Source: Mycobacterium sp. E2733 (GTDB taxonomy: Bacteria > Actinomycetota > Actinomycetes > Mycobacteriales > Mycobacteriaceae). Taken from it: a DNA stretch of 64,000 nt. The stretch lies in the NCBI RefSeq assembly GCF_001667585.1, contig NZ_LZJZ01000020.1, positions 124,001 through 188,000 of the forward strand. Reading direction: 5' to 3'. Under the pieces are notes generated by a model, which worked only from the letters and a program-made list of their open reading frames with translations, did not search any database and was not told the origin of the DNA. This document shows positions 35,027 to 43,736 of the stretch, piece by piece; position 1 is the first letter of the stretch; the number at the start of each line of letters is the position of its first letter. A program made the translations under genes and the position numbers.

Positions 35027-36321
35027 TCGCGCGGATAGCGGCGCGGAGGGTGTTCGCCATCGGCTGTTGTGTCGTGGTGACGGCGACGGGATGTGCATTC
35101 CACGGCCTGAATTCTCTGCCGCTGCCCGGCGCGGTCGGACGCGGGCCGGGGGCCAACATTTACCACGTCGAACTCCCGAATGTCGGCACGATGGAGTCGA
35201 ATTCGCCGGTGATGATCGACGATGTCGTCGTCGGCAGCGTCGGCACGATGAGAGTGCGAGGCTGGCACGCGGACGTCGAGATCTCAGTGAAACGCGATGT
35301 CGTCGTCCCGGCCAACGTGGTGGCCACCGTCGGTCAGACCAGCCTGTTGGGGTCGATGCATGTTGAGCTGAACACCCCCCTCGGCCAACAGGGGAGCGGG
35401 CGGCTGCAGCCGGGGGCCACCATCCCGCTGAGTCGGTCATCGGCGTACCCGTCGACAGAACAGACGCTGTCGTCGCTGGGAGCCGTAGTCAATGGCGGGG
35501 GACTGGGACAGATCGGTGAGATCATCCACAACTTTTCCGCCGCACTGTCCGGGCGCGAGGGCGCCGTACGTGATCTGCTCACTCGCCTCGACACGTTCGT
35601 GGGAACGCTGGACGACCAGAGGGACAACATCGTCCAATCGATCCAGGCGCTGAACCGACTCGCCGGAACATTCGCCGACCAACGCGACGTTCTCACCCAG
35701 GCGCTGCAGAAGATTCCGCCCGCTCTCGATGTGCTGATCAAGGAGCGGCCGCGGCTCACGGCCGCGCTGGACAAACTTCGCGTCTTCAGCAACACCGCCA
35801 CCCGGTTGATCAACGACTCGCAGGCCGACCTGGTCACGAATCTCAAAAACCTGGAGCCGACGATCCGGGCGCTCGCCGACGTCGGGCCCGAGTTCGGCAC
35901 TGCGATCGCGGCTGGGTTCGTGTTCCCGTTCACCCAGAACTTCGTCGACCGAGCGGTCCGGGGCGACTACTTCAACCTGCACGTCGATTTGGACCTGTCG
36001 ATTCCACGGCTCAAGCGGGGACTGATGCTGGGGACCCATTGGGGGCAGCTCGACCAGCCGGAGCCGCCGGCACCCGGGGAGCCGTATTACCTTCAATACA
36101 CCCACGATCCGATGCATGACCCCCTGCGGCCACCGTGGGTCGACGCCGCGAGCCTTCCTCCGCTGCCCGGGCCTCCGCCGGTTGCGGCCCCGTTGCCCGG
36201 CCCGCCGCCGACTGCGGCACCGCTGCCCGGGCCTCCGCCTGCTGCGACTCCGCCGGCCGACGCGGGTCTAGGTCAAACGGCGCCGCCCGCGGAGGCGCCT
36301 GGAACGGGAGCGGGTGGATAG
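35023..36321 (+). CDS. mceE: Mce family protein E, lipoprotein (LprN-like)
   Basis: A 432-residue MCE protein with a lipoprotein signal: VVVTATGC is the lipobox, so Cys24 is probably acylated. The MCE domain starts about NIYHVELPNVGTMESNSPV. A stalk helix region follows. The C-terminus carries three near-identical ten-residue units beginning PLPGPPP. The E subunit of each mce operon is typically the lipoprotein, which fits. The ATG overlaps the mceD stop by 4 bp. Confidence 0.94.
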   Translation: MIARIAARRVFAIGCCVVVTATGCAFHGLNSLPLPGAVGRGPGANIYHVELPNVGTMESNSPVMIDDVVVGSVGTMRVRGWHADVEISVKRDVVVPANVVATVGQTSLLGSMHVELNTPLGQQGSGRLQPGATIPLSRSSAYPSTEQTLSSLGAVVNGGGLGQIGEIIHNFSAALSGREGAVRDLLTRLDTFVGTLDDQRDNIVQSIQALNRLAGTFADQRDVLTQALQKIPPALDVLIKERPRLTAALDKLRVFSNTATRLINDSQADLVTNLKNLEPTIRALADVGPEFGTAIAAGFVFPFTQNFVDRAVRGDYFNLHVDLDLSIPRLKRGLMLGTHWGQLDQPEPPAPGEPYYLQYTHDPMHDPLRPPWVDAASLPPLPGPPPVAAPLPGPPPTAAPLPGPPPAATPPADAGLGQTAPPAEAPGTGAGG

Positions 36322-38058
36322 ATGCTGACGCGCTTCGTTCGGATCCAGCTGGCGGTTTTCGCGATCGCCGGAACCATCGGCGTGATCGCGATGGTCCTCT
36401 TCTACATCCAGGCGCCGACCCTGCTCGGCATCGGTCGGATGACGGTGACGCTGGAGCTGCCAGCCACCGGTGGCCTGTACCGGTTCTCCAACGTGACCTA
36501 CCGTGGGGTTCAGCTCGGTAAGGTCACCTCGGTGGGTTTGACCCCGACCGGCGCGAAAGCGACGCTGTCGCTTAGTACTTCGCCGAAGGTCCCCGCCGAC
36601 TTGACAGCGAAGGTGCTCAGTGTGTCCGCGGTGGGTGAACAGTACGTGGACTTGCAGCCCAAAACCGATTCGCCGCCCTACCTGCACGACGGCTCGGTAA
36701 TCTCCGCGCACAACACGACGATTCCGCAGCCGGTCGGACCGATGCTCGATCAGCTCAATGCCTTGGTCCAGAGCATCCCGAAGACCAAACTGGGCCAATT
36801 GCTCGACGAGTCCTTCAAGGGCTTCAATGGCGCCGGTTACGACCTGGGATCACTAATCGATTCCTCACAGACCATTTCCCGCGACGCCAACGGCGTCGTC
36901 GATCGCACCCGAGCCCTCACCGAAGACACCGGGCCGCTGTTGGATACCCAAGCACAGACCGCCGATTCGATCAGAACGTGGGCACGTAGCCTCGCCGGCA
37001 TCTCGGATGTGCTGGTGAACGACGATTCCCACTTCCGCATCATCCTCGAAAAGGGCCCTGAGGCTTTAAACGAAGCGTCCCGGCTTTTCGAACAAATCAA
37101 ACCGACGCTGCCGGTGTTGCTCGCCAACCTGACCACCATCGGGCAGATCGCCGTCACCTACCACCCTTCGCTGGAGCAGCTGCTGGTGTTGCTGCCGTCG
37201 GCGGTTGCTATCGAGCAGGCTGCTTCCCCCACCAATGATCCCGACGGTCTGGCCAAGGGTGACTTCGCGCTCACGATCGACGATCCGCCGATTTGCACCG
37301 TCGGCTTCATGCCGCCCAACACGTGGCGATCCCCGGACGACCTCAGCGACATCGACACACCGGACGGGTTGTATTGCAAACTCCCGCAGGATTCACCGCT
37401 TTCAGTCCGCGGTGCCCGCAACTATCCCTGCATGGGTCACCCGGGCAAGCGCGCGCCCACGGTCGAAATCTGCAACAGCGATAAGCCGTACATGCCGCTG
37501 GCGATGCGCCAGCACGTCCTCGGTCCTTACCCATTGGACCCGAATCTGCTCGCCCAGGGCGTTCCGCCCGATGACCGGATCACCTCCAACGACAGAATCT
37601 TCGCCCCGGTCGAGGGAACACCGCTGCCGCCGGGGGCGGTGCCGCGCGGAACACCGGCGGGGCCGCGCGGAGAGAACCCGCCACCGGGCACTATTGGAGC
37701 GGCCGTACCGCCCGTGCCGTCGTCGGGACCACCTCCGCTGGCGCCCATGTCGAGAATGTCGGCTGACCTTCCGCCCATAGCGCCACTCGACGTCCCTGCA
37801 CCGGGAGAAATTCCCCCGCCGCCCGCCGCGCCCGCTCCTCCCGATGCCGCACCGCCCGACACCCTCGGCGGCGCAGGGCCCCAGGCCGCGCCCAGCGCAT
37901 TCGGGAGCGGGGCCGGTAAGCCGGTGCCCTCGGTCACCATCGCGCGGTACGACCCGCATACGGGTCGTTATATCGGTCCGGACGGGAAGATGTACCAGCA
38001 ATCGGATCTCGTTGCCCCGAAAGCGCCCAAGACATGGCAGGACATGCTTCCCACCTGA
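36322..38058 (+). CDS. mceF: Mce family protein F
   Basis: A 578-residue MCE protein starting at ATG 36,322, directly abutting the mceE stop. It has an anchor (LAVFAIAGTIGVIAMVLFYI), MCE domain MTVTLELPATGGLYRFSNVTY with GVQLGKVTS, a stalk, a Cys-containing globular part (PPICTVG, LYCKLP, NYPCMG, VEICNS) and a long Pro/Gly-rich tail. It ends with RYDPHTGRYIGPDGKMY, typical of Mce F proteins. It closes the operon. Confidence 0.94.
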   Translation: MLTRFVRIQLAVFAIAGTIGVIAMVLFYIQAPTLLGIGRMTVTLELPATGGLYRFSNVTYRGVQLGKVTSVGLTPTGAKATLSLSTSPKVPADLTAKVLSVSAVGEQYVDLQPKTDSPPYLHDGSVISAHNTTIPQPVGPMLDQLNALVQSIPKTKLGQLLDESFKGFNGAGYDLGSLIDSSQTISRDANGVVDRTRALTEDTGPLLDTQAQTADSIRTWARSLAGISDVLVNDDSHFRIILEKGPEALNEASRLFEQIKPTLPVLLANLTTIGQIAVTYHPSLEQLLVLLPSAVAIEQAASPTNDPDGLAKGDFALTIDDPPICTVGFMPPNTWRSPDDLSDIDTPDGLYCKLPQDSPLSVRGARNYPCMGHPGKRAPTVEICNSDKPYMPLAMRQHVLGPYPLDPNLLAQGVPPDDRITSNDRIFAPVEGTPLPPGAVPRGTPAGPRGENPPPGTIGAAVPPVPSSGPPPLAPMSRMSADLPPIAPLDVPAPGEIPPPPAAPAPPDAAPPDTLGGAGPQAAPSAFGSGAGKPVPSVTIARYDPHTGRYIGPDGKMYQQSDLVAPKAPKTWQDMLPT

Positions 38059-38126
38059 AGCCGCCCCGCGACGATGTAGGCCGCGCAGCGGTCTGAAAAG
38101 CAGTCGGACAGGGAGCGAACGCCCGG

Positions 38127-38648
38127 TCAGCTCAGCTGGTCCAGGCGCAACGGCATCGTGATATCAAGCCACTGATTTTGGCCGCAGGCACCAGACGGGC
38201 CGACCGTCTTGTCCTTCCCAGCGTAGGTCGATGACCCGAGTTGATATCCGCCGTATTGGTTCACTGGATAGAAAAAGAACGTTTGCTGCCCGGGGAACGC
38301 GTTACCGTCCTCGCACCGCTCCCAGTTGGGCACCTCGCGCTTGACCTTCCACATCTCCCCGTCATTCATAAACAGGGGCGCGCTCCATCCCTGGTCGCTG
38401 GTCACCGTGCCGTGGCACTCCTGAAACGTGACGCACGTCGAGCTGATCGTCCATGTCTGGACGACCGTCGGCTCGCCGAAGTACTGATCATTCCTCTGGG
38501 CCCAATCGCCGATGGACGTGGCGCGGAACGTCCCGTTGACGGCCACTTCTTCCTTGGTTGTCGCCCGCGCAGTCGATGCCGTGCCCAAACCGCCGAATAC
38601 GGTCGCGGCGACCAGCGTTGCGGTGGTGAGTGTTCGAACTGATCGCAT
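38127..38648 (-). CDS. Secreted protein of unknown function
   Basis: A 173-residue exported protein. The start is ATG 38,648 because GAGGAGCACCTG precedes it. The signal peptide runs to about STARATT. The mature domain has cysteines at STC, QEC, ERC and GAC, and motifs VNGTFRATSIGDWA and WSAPLFMNDGEMW. It shares with the secreted protein at 22,184 a pattern of Cys spacing and position next to a Mas pair, so it may be a distant relative. Convergent with mceF. Confidence 0.85.
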   Translation of the reverse strand: MRSVRTLTTATLVAATVFGGLGTASTARATTKEEVAVNGTFRATSIGDWAQRNDQYFGEPTVVQTWTISSTCVTFQECHGTVTSDQGWSAPLFMNDGEMWKVKREVPNWERCEDGNAFPGQQTFFFYPVNQYGGYQLGSSTYAGKDKTVGPSGACGQNQWLDITMPLRLDQLS

Positions 38649-38773
38649 CAGGTGCTCCTCGACCCGCTTCAATTAACCGACATTTAATGCGGTATCAACG
38701 CGGCTTTTCGTGCAATGAGATTAACACCGCTTCGGCCCCGGCAAAATGGCGATCGAACCAAAATGTAAAGCGG

Positions 38774-39412
38774 TCACGACAGCGGATCCAACTCCGAGAT
38801 CAGCCAGGAACCCTTGACTTTCGTCAACGTCACCCGGGCGCCGTTCGCGGTCGTCTGCGGTTCCGGCTTGTCCTTGCTTGTGGCGGTCTGGTTGATGAAC
38901 ACCAGCACCACGGCTGAATTCGGGTGCAACTCCATAACAGCAGCCCGAACCACCTTGGCTGTCTCCGTGACGCGTTTCTGCTGTGCCAGCGCCGCGATCT
39001 GTTCTGAGAACTTGGTGTAGTAGGCGAGGAAATTACCGGTGAGATACGACTTTGCCTTCGCGAAATCACGGTTGAGGTTGTCGGGAGCGTACGACAGCAC
39101 TGCTACAGAACCGTCTGACGCCGCCTGGATCGCTTGGTTCGCCGCCGCGTCGCCGACCTGCTGATCCGGCCGGTACAAAACGAAGTAGAGACCGGCGGCG
39201 ACGCCCATCGCGGTGACGACCAACAGTGTCGCGACTATGGAACGCCACCTCGCCAGGCACCGGCGGATCCAGCGCTTGATCGTGGCCAGTCCGCTGGTCC
39301 GAGCCGGTTCCCGGGAAGCGGGCGGTCCCGTGTTCTCGTCGGCGGGCGGACTTTCCCCGTCGCCAATCGCTGTTTCGGTGCTGTCCGGCAGCGAGCCATG
39401 CTCGACAGTCAT
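38774..39412 (-). CDS. Mce-associated membrane protein (Mas), short type
   Basis: A 212-residue single-pass protein with a transmembrane helix at about 61-80 (ATLLVVTAMGVAAGLYFVLY) and an outer domain with LSYAPDNLNRDF and [15 protein letters not shown]. It is paralogous to 20,743-21,303 along the whole outer domain. The ATG overlaps the long Mas gene by 4 bp. It likely assists the adjacent Mce complex. Confidence 0.9.
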   Translation of the reverse strand: MTVEHGSLPDSTETAIGDGESPPADENTGPPASREPARTSGLATIKRWIRRCLARWRSIVATLLVVTAMGVAAGLYFVLYRPDQQVGDAAANQAIQAASDGSVAVLSYAPDNLNRDFAKAKSYLTGNFLAYYTKFSEQIAALAQQKRVTETAKVVRAAVMELHPNSAVVLVFINQTATSKDKPEPQTTANGARVTLTKVKGSWLISELDPLS

Positions 39413-40230
39413 TGCAGGAAATCAACTTTCGACATCTTGAGCTGCCCGCGTTCGCGGTCCATATTGACGCTGAGCCGGAATAAGGCCGGTGGCGGTTTGG
39501 CGTTATCCGGCCCAGTGGCAACGGTTTTCGCCGCCACGAGCATAACCCCCGAATTGTCGCCCGCCGACTCGACGGCGACGGCTTCCACGGTGACGGTGCT
39601 GCCGACCTTCGTGTCCTCGGCCTTCTTGACCATGAGGAGTGACATCGCCGACAGTTGGCTGTTGAGGTCGCCCGTCGAGGCATCGATCATGCGCTGGACA
39701 TCCCTCTTGGCATGATCGGGGTCAATTGACAACAGCGCCGTGACCCCTTGCCGGGCTGCGGCACTGAACTCCGCCGCGAGCTGTTGTTTGTGCACGGTGG
39801 TGCGGTGCTGCGAAACCATGTAACCGCTCGCTGCGAGGGAAGCGGAGGCGAGCGCGATGCCGACGCCGGCGGCTACGTTTTTCCGCCTCGGGCGTCGGAG
39901 CCAGCGTGGCCGCCCGGGGCGGCGGAGCCGTAGGCGTGCCCGGGTGGACTTTGCGGGGGGCTGCTCGACATTTTCGGAACCAGCGTGGTCGTTCGCGTCT
40001 CCGGTTTCGGCTGCCGCGCGCAGCCTGGCGAGGCGTGCCCGAGCCGCCTCGGCGCGCGCTTCAGCCTTGGCAACTTCGTCTTCTGAGTCCACTTCCGAGA
40101 CGGGTGCTATCGCACCGGGGTCTCCTCCTGAACGCGGCTGTGACTCGTCGTGGTCGGTCACGTCCGCCGGCTCATCACAATGGTCGGCCTCGGGCCGCTC
40201 CGGATCGTGCACGGAGAAGCAGCCTATCAC
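39409..40230 (-). CDS. Mce-associated membrane protein (Mas), long Ala/Glu-rich type
   Basis: A 273-residue protein with a charged, Ala/Glu/Arg-rich N-terminus, a basic stretch (RARLRLRRPGRPRWLRRPRR), a transmembrane helix (AGVGIALASASLAASGYMV) and an outer domain with AARQGVTALLSID and QRMIDASTGDL. It is paralogous to 21,300-22,160. The start is GTG 40,230 or an in-frame GTG at 40,212; neither has a strong ribosome site. Confidence 0.87.
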   Translation of the reverse strand: MIGCFSVHDPERPEADHCDEPADVTDHDESQPRSGGDPGAIAPVSEVDSEDEVAKAEARAEAARARLARLRAAAETGDANDHAGSENVEQPPAKSTRARLRLRRPGRPRWLRRPRRKNVAAGVGIALASASLAASGYMVSQHRTTVHKQQLAAEFSAAARQGVTALLSIDPDHAKRDVQRMIDASTGDLNSQLSAMSLLMVKKAEDTKVGSTVTVEAVAVESAGDNSGVMLVAAKTVATGPDNAKPPPALFRLSVNMDRERGQLKMSKVDFLQ

Positions 40231-40411
40231 TCCAGCTTGGGCTCAACGCCGGCATCGACCGGCTGCTCCATGGCTCTTACATGCGGAAACGCGCACTTGC
40301 CCGGGTACGGGGCTGGGTAGCGTTCGGCGTTGATCGGCGCCGGCGGTAGTGCGGTCAGGTGATCTTCTCCGACCAGGAGAATTTTCTTTTCAGATATGGC
40401 ACAGTAATCGG

Positions 40412-40813
40412 GTGCGATCGATCGTGGCCCTGGTTGCCGCGTTGCTCGGCGCCAGTGTGCTGGCGGCGCCGCCATCGTTTGCGGGGCCTTCCGTCTGCGA
40501 CTACCCCGCCTGCACCCCGGGCATCATGCCGCACCAGGTTTTGGGCGCGCCGTGCGACAACACCACTTACTACGCCTTTGGTGTCGCCGACGGCTACGTC
40601 TCCTTCGCCTCCGAGCCCGGCCGTTTGATGTTCTGCGGCTCGCCGAGGAGATACCAGCCGCGATGGTTCCGGTCACCGCCCATGGCGGGAGTCAAGGAGG
40701 AAGGCGCCGACTGCCAGAACTACCAGAACTACGTCGCGCAGGCGCCCGATGGTCTGTTTCTGATCTGCTTTGCCCACGACGGCGTTATGACCTGGGTACG
40801 CGCCGACACGTAG
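40412..40813 (+). CDS. Small secreted cysteine-containing protein
   Basis: A 133-residue exported protein starting at GTG 40,412, chosen because the signal peptide begins there (VRSIVALVAALLGASVLAAP, then SFAG). The mature part has six cysteines (SVC, PAC, APC, MFC, ADC, LIC) suggesting three disulphides, and includes PGIMPHQVLGAPC. Similar small exported proteins occur in mycobacteria without known function. It is divergent from the Mas pair. Confidence 0.8.
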   Translation: MRSIVALVAALLGASVLAAPPSFAGPSVCDYPACTPGIMPHQVLGAPCDNTTYYAFGVADGYVSFASEPGRLMFCGSPRRYQPRWFRSPPMAGVKEEGADCQNYQNYVAQAPDGLFLICFAHDGVMTWVRADT

Positions 40814-40822
40814 CCGCACTGT

Positions 40823-41428
40823 TCATCCGTCGTTGGCTTCCCGAGGCAGACCGAGCAGACGCCGGCTCAAATCGGTAACCCGTTCGAGCAATGTTTCGTC
40901 GTCGATGTCGGCAACCAGCGGATGCATGACCGCGGTGCTGAGTGCGCCGGAGAACATGGCCGCCTCGATCCGCCCGTCCAGACCCGCATCGCTCAGCAGC
41001 ACCTGGTACAGGCGGTCCATGAAAAGTTGAAACGGCTTGTGCTCGGCCAGCAATCGGACGACGACGGGATCGAATTGCAGCGTGCGCACCAACCGGCGGT
41101 CGCGAACCGCCATCTCGACCACGCGCACCAACAGGGCATCTCGCGCCTGAGGTCCGTCGTCGTATGCTTCGGCCTCCTCGAGCGCCGGCTCGAGCCGGCC
41201 GAGTTCGCGCTCGGTCACGGCGATGACGATCTGTTCTTTAGTCCGAAATTGATGGTAGACAGCGGCTTTCGTTATCCCGACGGCATCGGCGATCATCTGC
41301 AGCGACGTACCGCTGACACCATGTGTGGCGAACAGATCCAACGCGGCATCGAGCACGCGCGTCCGGGCCGCGCTGTGCTCGATCAGCCAGAATTGCTCAT
41401 CCGTGACCGGTTGCCGCGCTGTTCCCAC
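40823..41428 (-). CDS. TetR-family transcriptional regulator
   Basis: A 201-residue TetR regulator. The N-terminal helix-turn-helix is about residues 22-68 (RVLDAALDLFATHGVSGTS, VGITKAAVYHQFRTKEQI). The C-terminal ligand domain is unclassified. It is divergent from the membrane operon at 41,531, with a perfect 20-bp palindrome 32 bp upstream of its GTG start. It therefore probably represses itself and that operon until a ligand binds. Confidence 0.93.
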   Translation of the reverse strand: MGTARQPVTDEQFWLIEHSAARTRVLDAALDLFATHGVSGTSLQMIADAVGITKAAVYHQFRTKEQIVIAVTERELGRLEPALEEAEAYDDGPQARDALLVRVVEMAVRDRRLVRTLQFDPVVVRLLAEHKPFQLFMDRLYQVLLSDAGLDGRIEAAMFSGALSTAVMHPLVADIDDETLLERVTDLSRRLLGLPREANDG

Positions 41429-41459
41429 GCACCGAGACTAGACGACGATATTGACTCCA

Positions 41460-41479
41460 AGCTAGCCGATCGGCTAGCT
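41460..41479. promoter_or_regulatory. Perfect 20-bp palindrome, probable TetR operator
   Basis: AGCTAGCCGATCGGCTAGCT is fully self-complementary and lies in the 102-bp gap between the TetR gene and the membrane operon. TTGACT at 41,451-41,456 could be a -35 for the rightward operon, placing the palindrome between -35 and -10. A further CTAGCC half-site follows at about 41,487. Strong candidate for the TetR binding site. Confidence 0.7.
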
Positions 41480-41530
41480 TCGCTGACTAGCCGTGTGGAG
41501 GCGACCGATCTCGCGTGGGAGGGAGCGCTG

Positions 41531-42316
41531 ATGTCCGACGTCGACGGTGGCGATGCACAAGGTCGGGGGTCGAGGCAGGCCGCGCTGCGCCGGACCGACG
41601 GTGAGCTGATCCTGCTCTGGACGTTGCCAGTGGCGCTGCTGCTATGGATCGCCTGCTTCTTCCTGTTTCCGGGCTTCAATCCGCCGATGTCGCCAACGAT
41701 GCCGGCGGAACAGGTCGCCGCCTTTTATCGCGATCCGGCGCACCTCCCGGAGATCCGGTACAGCATGATCGTGTTCAACTGGTTCGGTGTGTGCCTGGTG
41801 CCGATCCTGGCCCTGATCGTCCTGCAGATCCGCCGAATGGCGCATCGGACACCGATCTTCTCCTACGCGATGCTGGGCTGCGCGGCCGGCGGCCCGACCC
41901 TGTTCCTGGTAGCCAACGTCTGCTGGCTGCTGGCGGCCTTCCGCCCGGAACGCAGCCCGGAGCTGACCCAGTTACTCAACGATTTCGGCTGGATGACCTT
42001 CACCATCCTGGTCCCGTTTTTGATCGGGCAAAGCGTAATCCTCGCCCTGGCAATCTATTTCGATGACCAACCGCATCCGGTCCTCAGCCGCTGGGTGGCC
42101 CACTTCAACCTCTTGGTGGCCGTCGCGCTGGTGCCCGCGGCCTTCGTCGGTATCTCACTGACCGGCCCGCTGGCGTGGGACGGCTTCCTGTCCTTCTGGG
42201 TGAAGAACGTTGCCATTGCGGTCTGGATCGTCGTGATGGGCGTTGTGCTGGGACAAGCCATTTATCGGGAGCGCGCCGAGAACCGTGGGCGTCCCGAAGA
42301 ATTGGTCAACGCGTGA
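41531..42316 (+). CDS. Polytopic membrane protein of unknown function
   Basis: A 261-residue protein with about seven hydrophobic segments. The start is ATG 41,531 after GGGAGGGAGC; the long frame upstream covers the TetR gene antisense. Notable blocks are RPERSPELTQLLNDFGW, FLIGQS and LAWDGFLSFW. These recur in the next gene (RPERDPE, FLIGS, LAWNG), so the two are tandem paralogues. No cofactor motif is recognised. It overlaps the next gene by 4 bp (GTGA). Confidence 0.85.
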   Translation: MSDVDGGDAQGRGSRQAALRRTDGELILLWTLPVALLLWIACFFLFPGFNPPMSPTMPAEQVAAFYRDPAHLPEIRYSMIVFNWFGVCLVPILALIVLQIRRMAHRTPIFSYAMLGCAAGGPTLFLVANVCWLLAAFRPERSPELTQLLNDFGWMTFTILVPFLIGQSVILALAIYFDDQPHPVLSRWVAHFNLLVAVALVPAAFVGISLTGPLAWDGFLSFWVKNVAIAVWIVVMGVVLGQAIYRERAENRGRPEELVNA

Positions 42317-43140
42317 GCAGCGTGATCACACCGCCGAAGCCCCCGCCCCAGGGCCCGCCGCAGCACCGAATCGCATGGCATCTGCGGCACAATCCCAAGC
42401 GCGAGCTGTGGCTGGCGTGGTGGACGATGATCGTGTTCTACAACGTCTTCTTTCCGATGTTCTTCATCGTGGCTCAAGTCCAGCCGCCGCCGCAGCCGAC
42501 CTGGGACCTCGCGACGCAGGTCCACTGGTTCTCCGAACGGCACCTGGGCATACCTTTCGGCTTCGGCGTCATCTTCGCCATCAGCGGCATGATCGCGTTC
42601 AACAATGCGCTCATCGCCTACTCGATGCGACGCATGTCCGTCAGCCGCGCGTTCGGCTACTCGTATCTGATCATCTATTCGCTCAGCGCGGTTCCCGGAA
42701 TGCTGCTGCTGTGCATCGCGCTGATCGTCGGGACCCTACGGCCAGAGCGCGACCCCGAAGCGATCGGCTGGCTCTACGACTTCGCCTTCTTGTCTTTCGA
42801 CGGGACCATGGGAGTGTTCCTGATCGGCTCGCTGATCTGGATGGTCGCGATTCTGCTCGACAAGAACCGGGTGTTCCCCAAGTGGTTCGGCTATCTCAAC
42901 CTGTGCAACGCACTGACCGAGGTTGTCGTGTCGCCGTGCTGGATTTTCCAGCGGGGTGTCTTGGCCTGGAATGGTCAGATCGCTTGGTGGTTGGACATGG
43001 TGGTGTTCGGCGTCTATCAGGTCACCTTCATCGTGATGCTCTTTCAAATGATCCGCCGTGAGGACTTCGGCACCGGGCCGCTGCCAGAGCTGCCGCGGAA
43101 ACGGAAAGCCGCGCCGACCGATGTCAAGGCTCCGTCCTGA
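42313..43140 (+). CDS. Polytopic membrane protein of unknown function (paralogue of preceding gene)
   Basis: A 275-residue protein with about seven membrane segments and a Pro-rich N-terminus. It starts at GTG 42,313 overlapping the previous stop. It shares RPERDPE, the DF-x-FLIG block, a KWFGYLNL/RWVAHFNL block and LAWNGQIAWW with its neighbour. Followed by a cytochrome-oxidase III-like gene with one-base overlap (TGATG). The pair could be a novel membrane redox or transport unit; no function is established. Confidence 0.85.
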   Translation: MSSVITPPKPPPQGPPQHRIAWHLRHNPKRELWLAWWTMIVFYNVFFPMFFIVAQVQPPPQPTWDLATQVHWFSERHLGIPFGFGVIFAISGMIAFNNALIAYSMRRMSVSRAFGYSYLIIYSLSAVPGMLLLCIALIVGTLRPERDPEAIGWLYDFAFLSFDGTMGVFLIGSLIWMVAILLDKNRVFPKWFGYLNLCNALTEVVVSPCWIFQRGVLAWNGQIAWWLDMVVFGVYQVTFIVMLFQMIRREDFGTGPLPELPRKRKAAPTDVKAPS

Positions 43141-43736
43141 TGTCTGAACTCGGCGAAGCGAATAACCGCGCCCGATTCGTGCCGGGTCAGCCCGACATGT
43201 GGGCCTTCGTGTTGTTCGAGACACTGGTTTTCACCGGATATTTCGGGTTTTACCTGTTCTACCGCGCCCGCAGCCCCGAGCTCTTCCTGCATGCGCAGGC
43301 TCAGCTCGACCTGCGCGTGGGGGTCGTCAACACCCTTGTCTTGCTGCTGAGCTCCTGGTCGGTTGCGCGTTGTGTCCAGTCGGCGCGGGTCGGCGCCTAC
43401 CGCGCGGCGCTGCAAGAGGTGTTCATCACGGTCGCATTCGCCGCGGTTTTCCTCTTCTTCAAGGTCTTCGAATGGGCCCGGTTGGTGCGCATGGGAAATG
43501 GATTGGACAGCAACGACTTTTTCACCTACTACTTCTTTCTCACCGGTATCCACTTCGTGCATCTGCTGATCGGCTTCGTCGCCCTCGGCGTCATCGTCTA
43601 TCAGCTTCGCGAGAAGACGCGAAAGACCCACGCATCAAACGAATCTCAGCAGCTGGTCGAAACCTGCGCCACCTATTGGCACACCGTCGATTTCCTGTGG
43701 GTGTTGATCTTCGCGCTGCTCTACGTGGTGAGGTGA
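43140..43736 (+). CDS. Cytochrome c oxidase subunit III-like protein (CtaE/NorE type)
   Basis: A 198-residue five-helix protein of the haem-copper oxidase subunit III family. It has DMWAFVLFETLVFTGYFGFYL, LEWAR-like FEWARLVRMGN, NDFFTYYFFLTGIHFVHLLIG and YWHTVDFLWVLIFALLYV. The short, five-helix form resembles NorE-like accessories more than aa3 subunit III. No subunit I or II is nearby, so it is an orphan. It is co-translated with its neighbours on both sides. Confidence 0.9.
   Translation: MSELGEANNRARFVPGQPDMWAFVLFETLVFTGYFGFYLFYRARSPELFLHAQAQLDLRVGVVNTLVLLLSSWSVARCVQSARVGAYRAALQEVFITVAFAAVFLFFKVFEWARLVRMGNGLDSNDFFTYYFFLTGIHFVHLLIGFVALGVIVYQLREKTRKTHASNESQQLVETCATYWHTVDFLWVLIFALLYVVR

Noticed and set aside
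40922..41530. N-terminal extension of the membrane protein through the TetR gene
   Set aside because: It is antisense to a well-supported TetR gene; ATG 41,531 has a strong ribosome site and begins the real protein.
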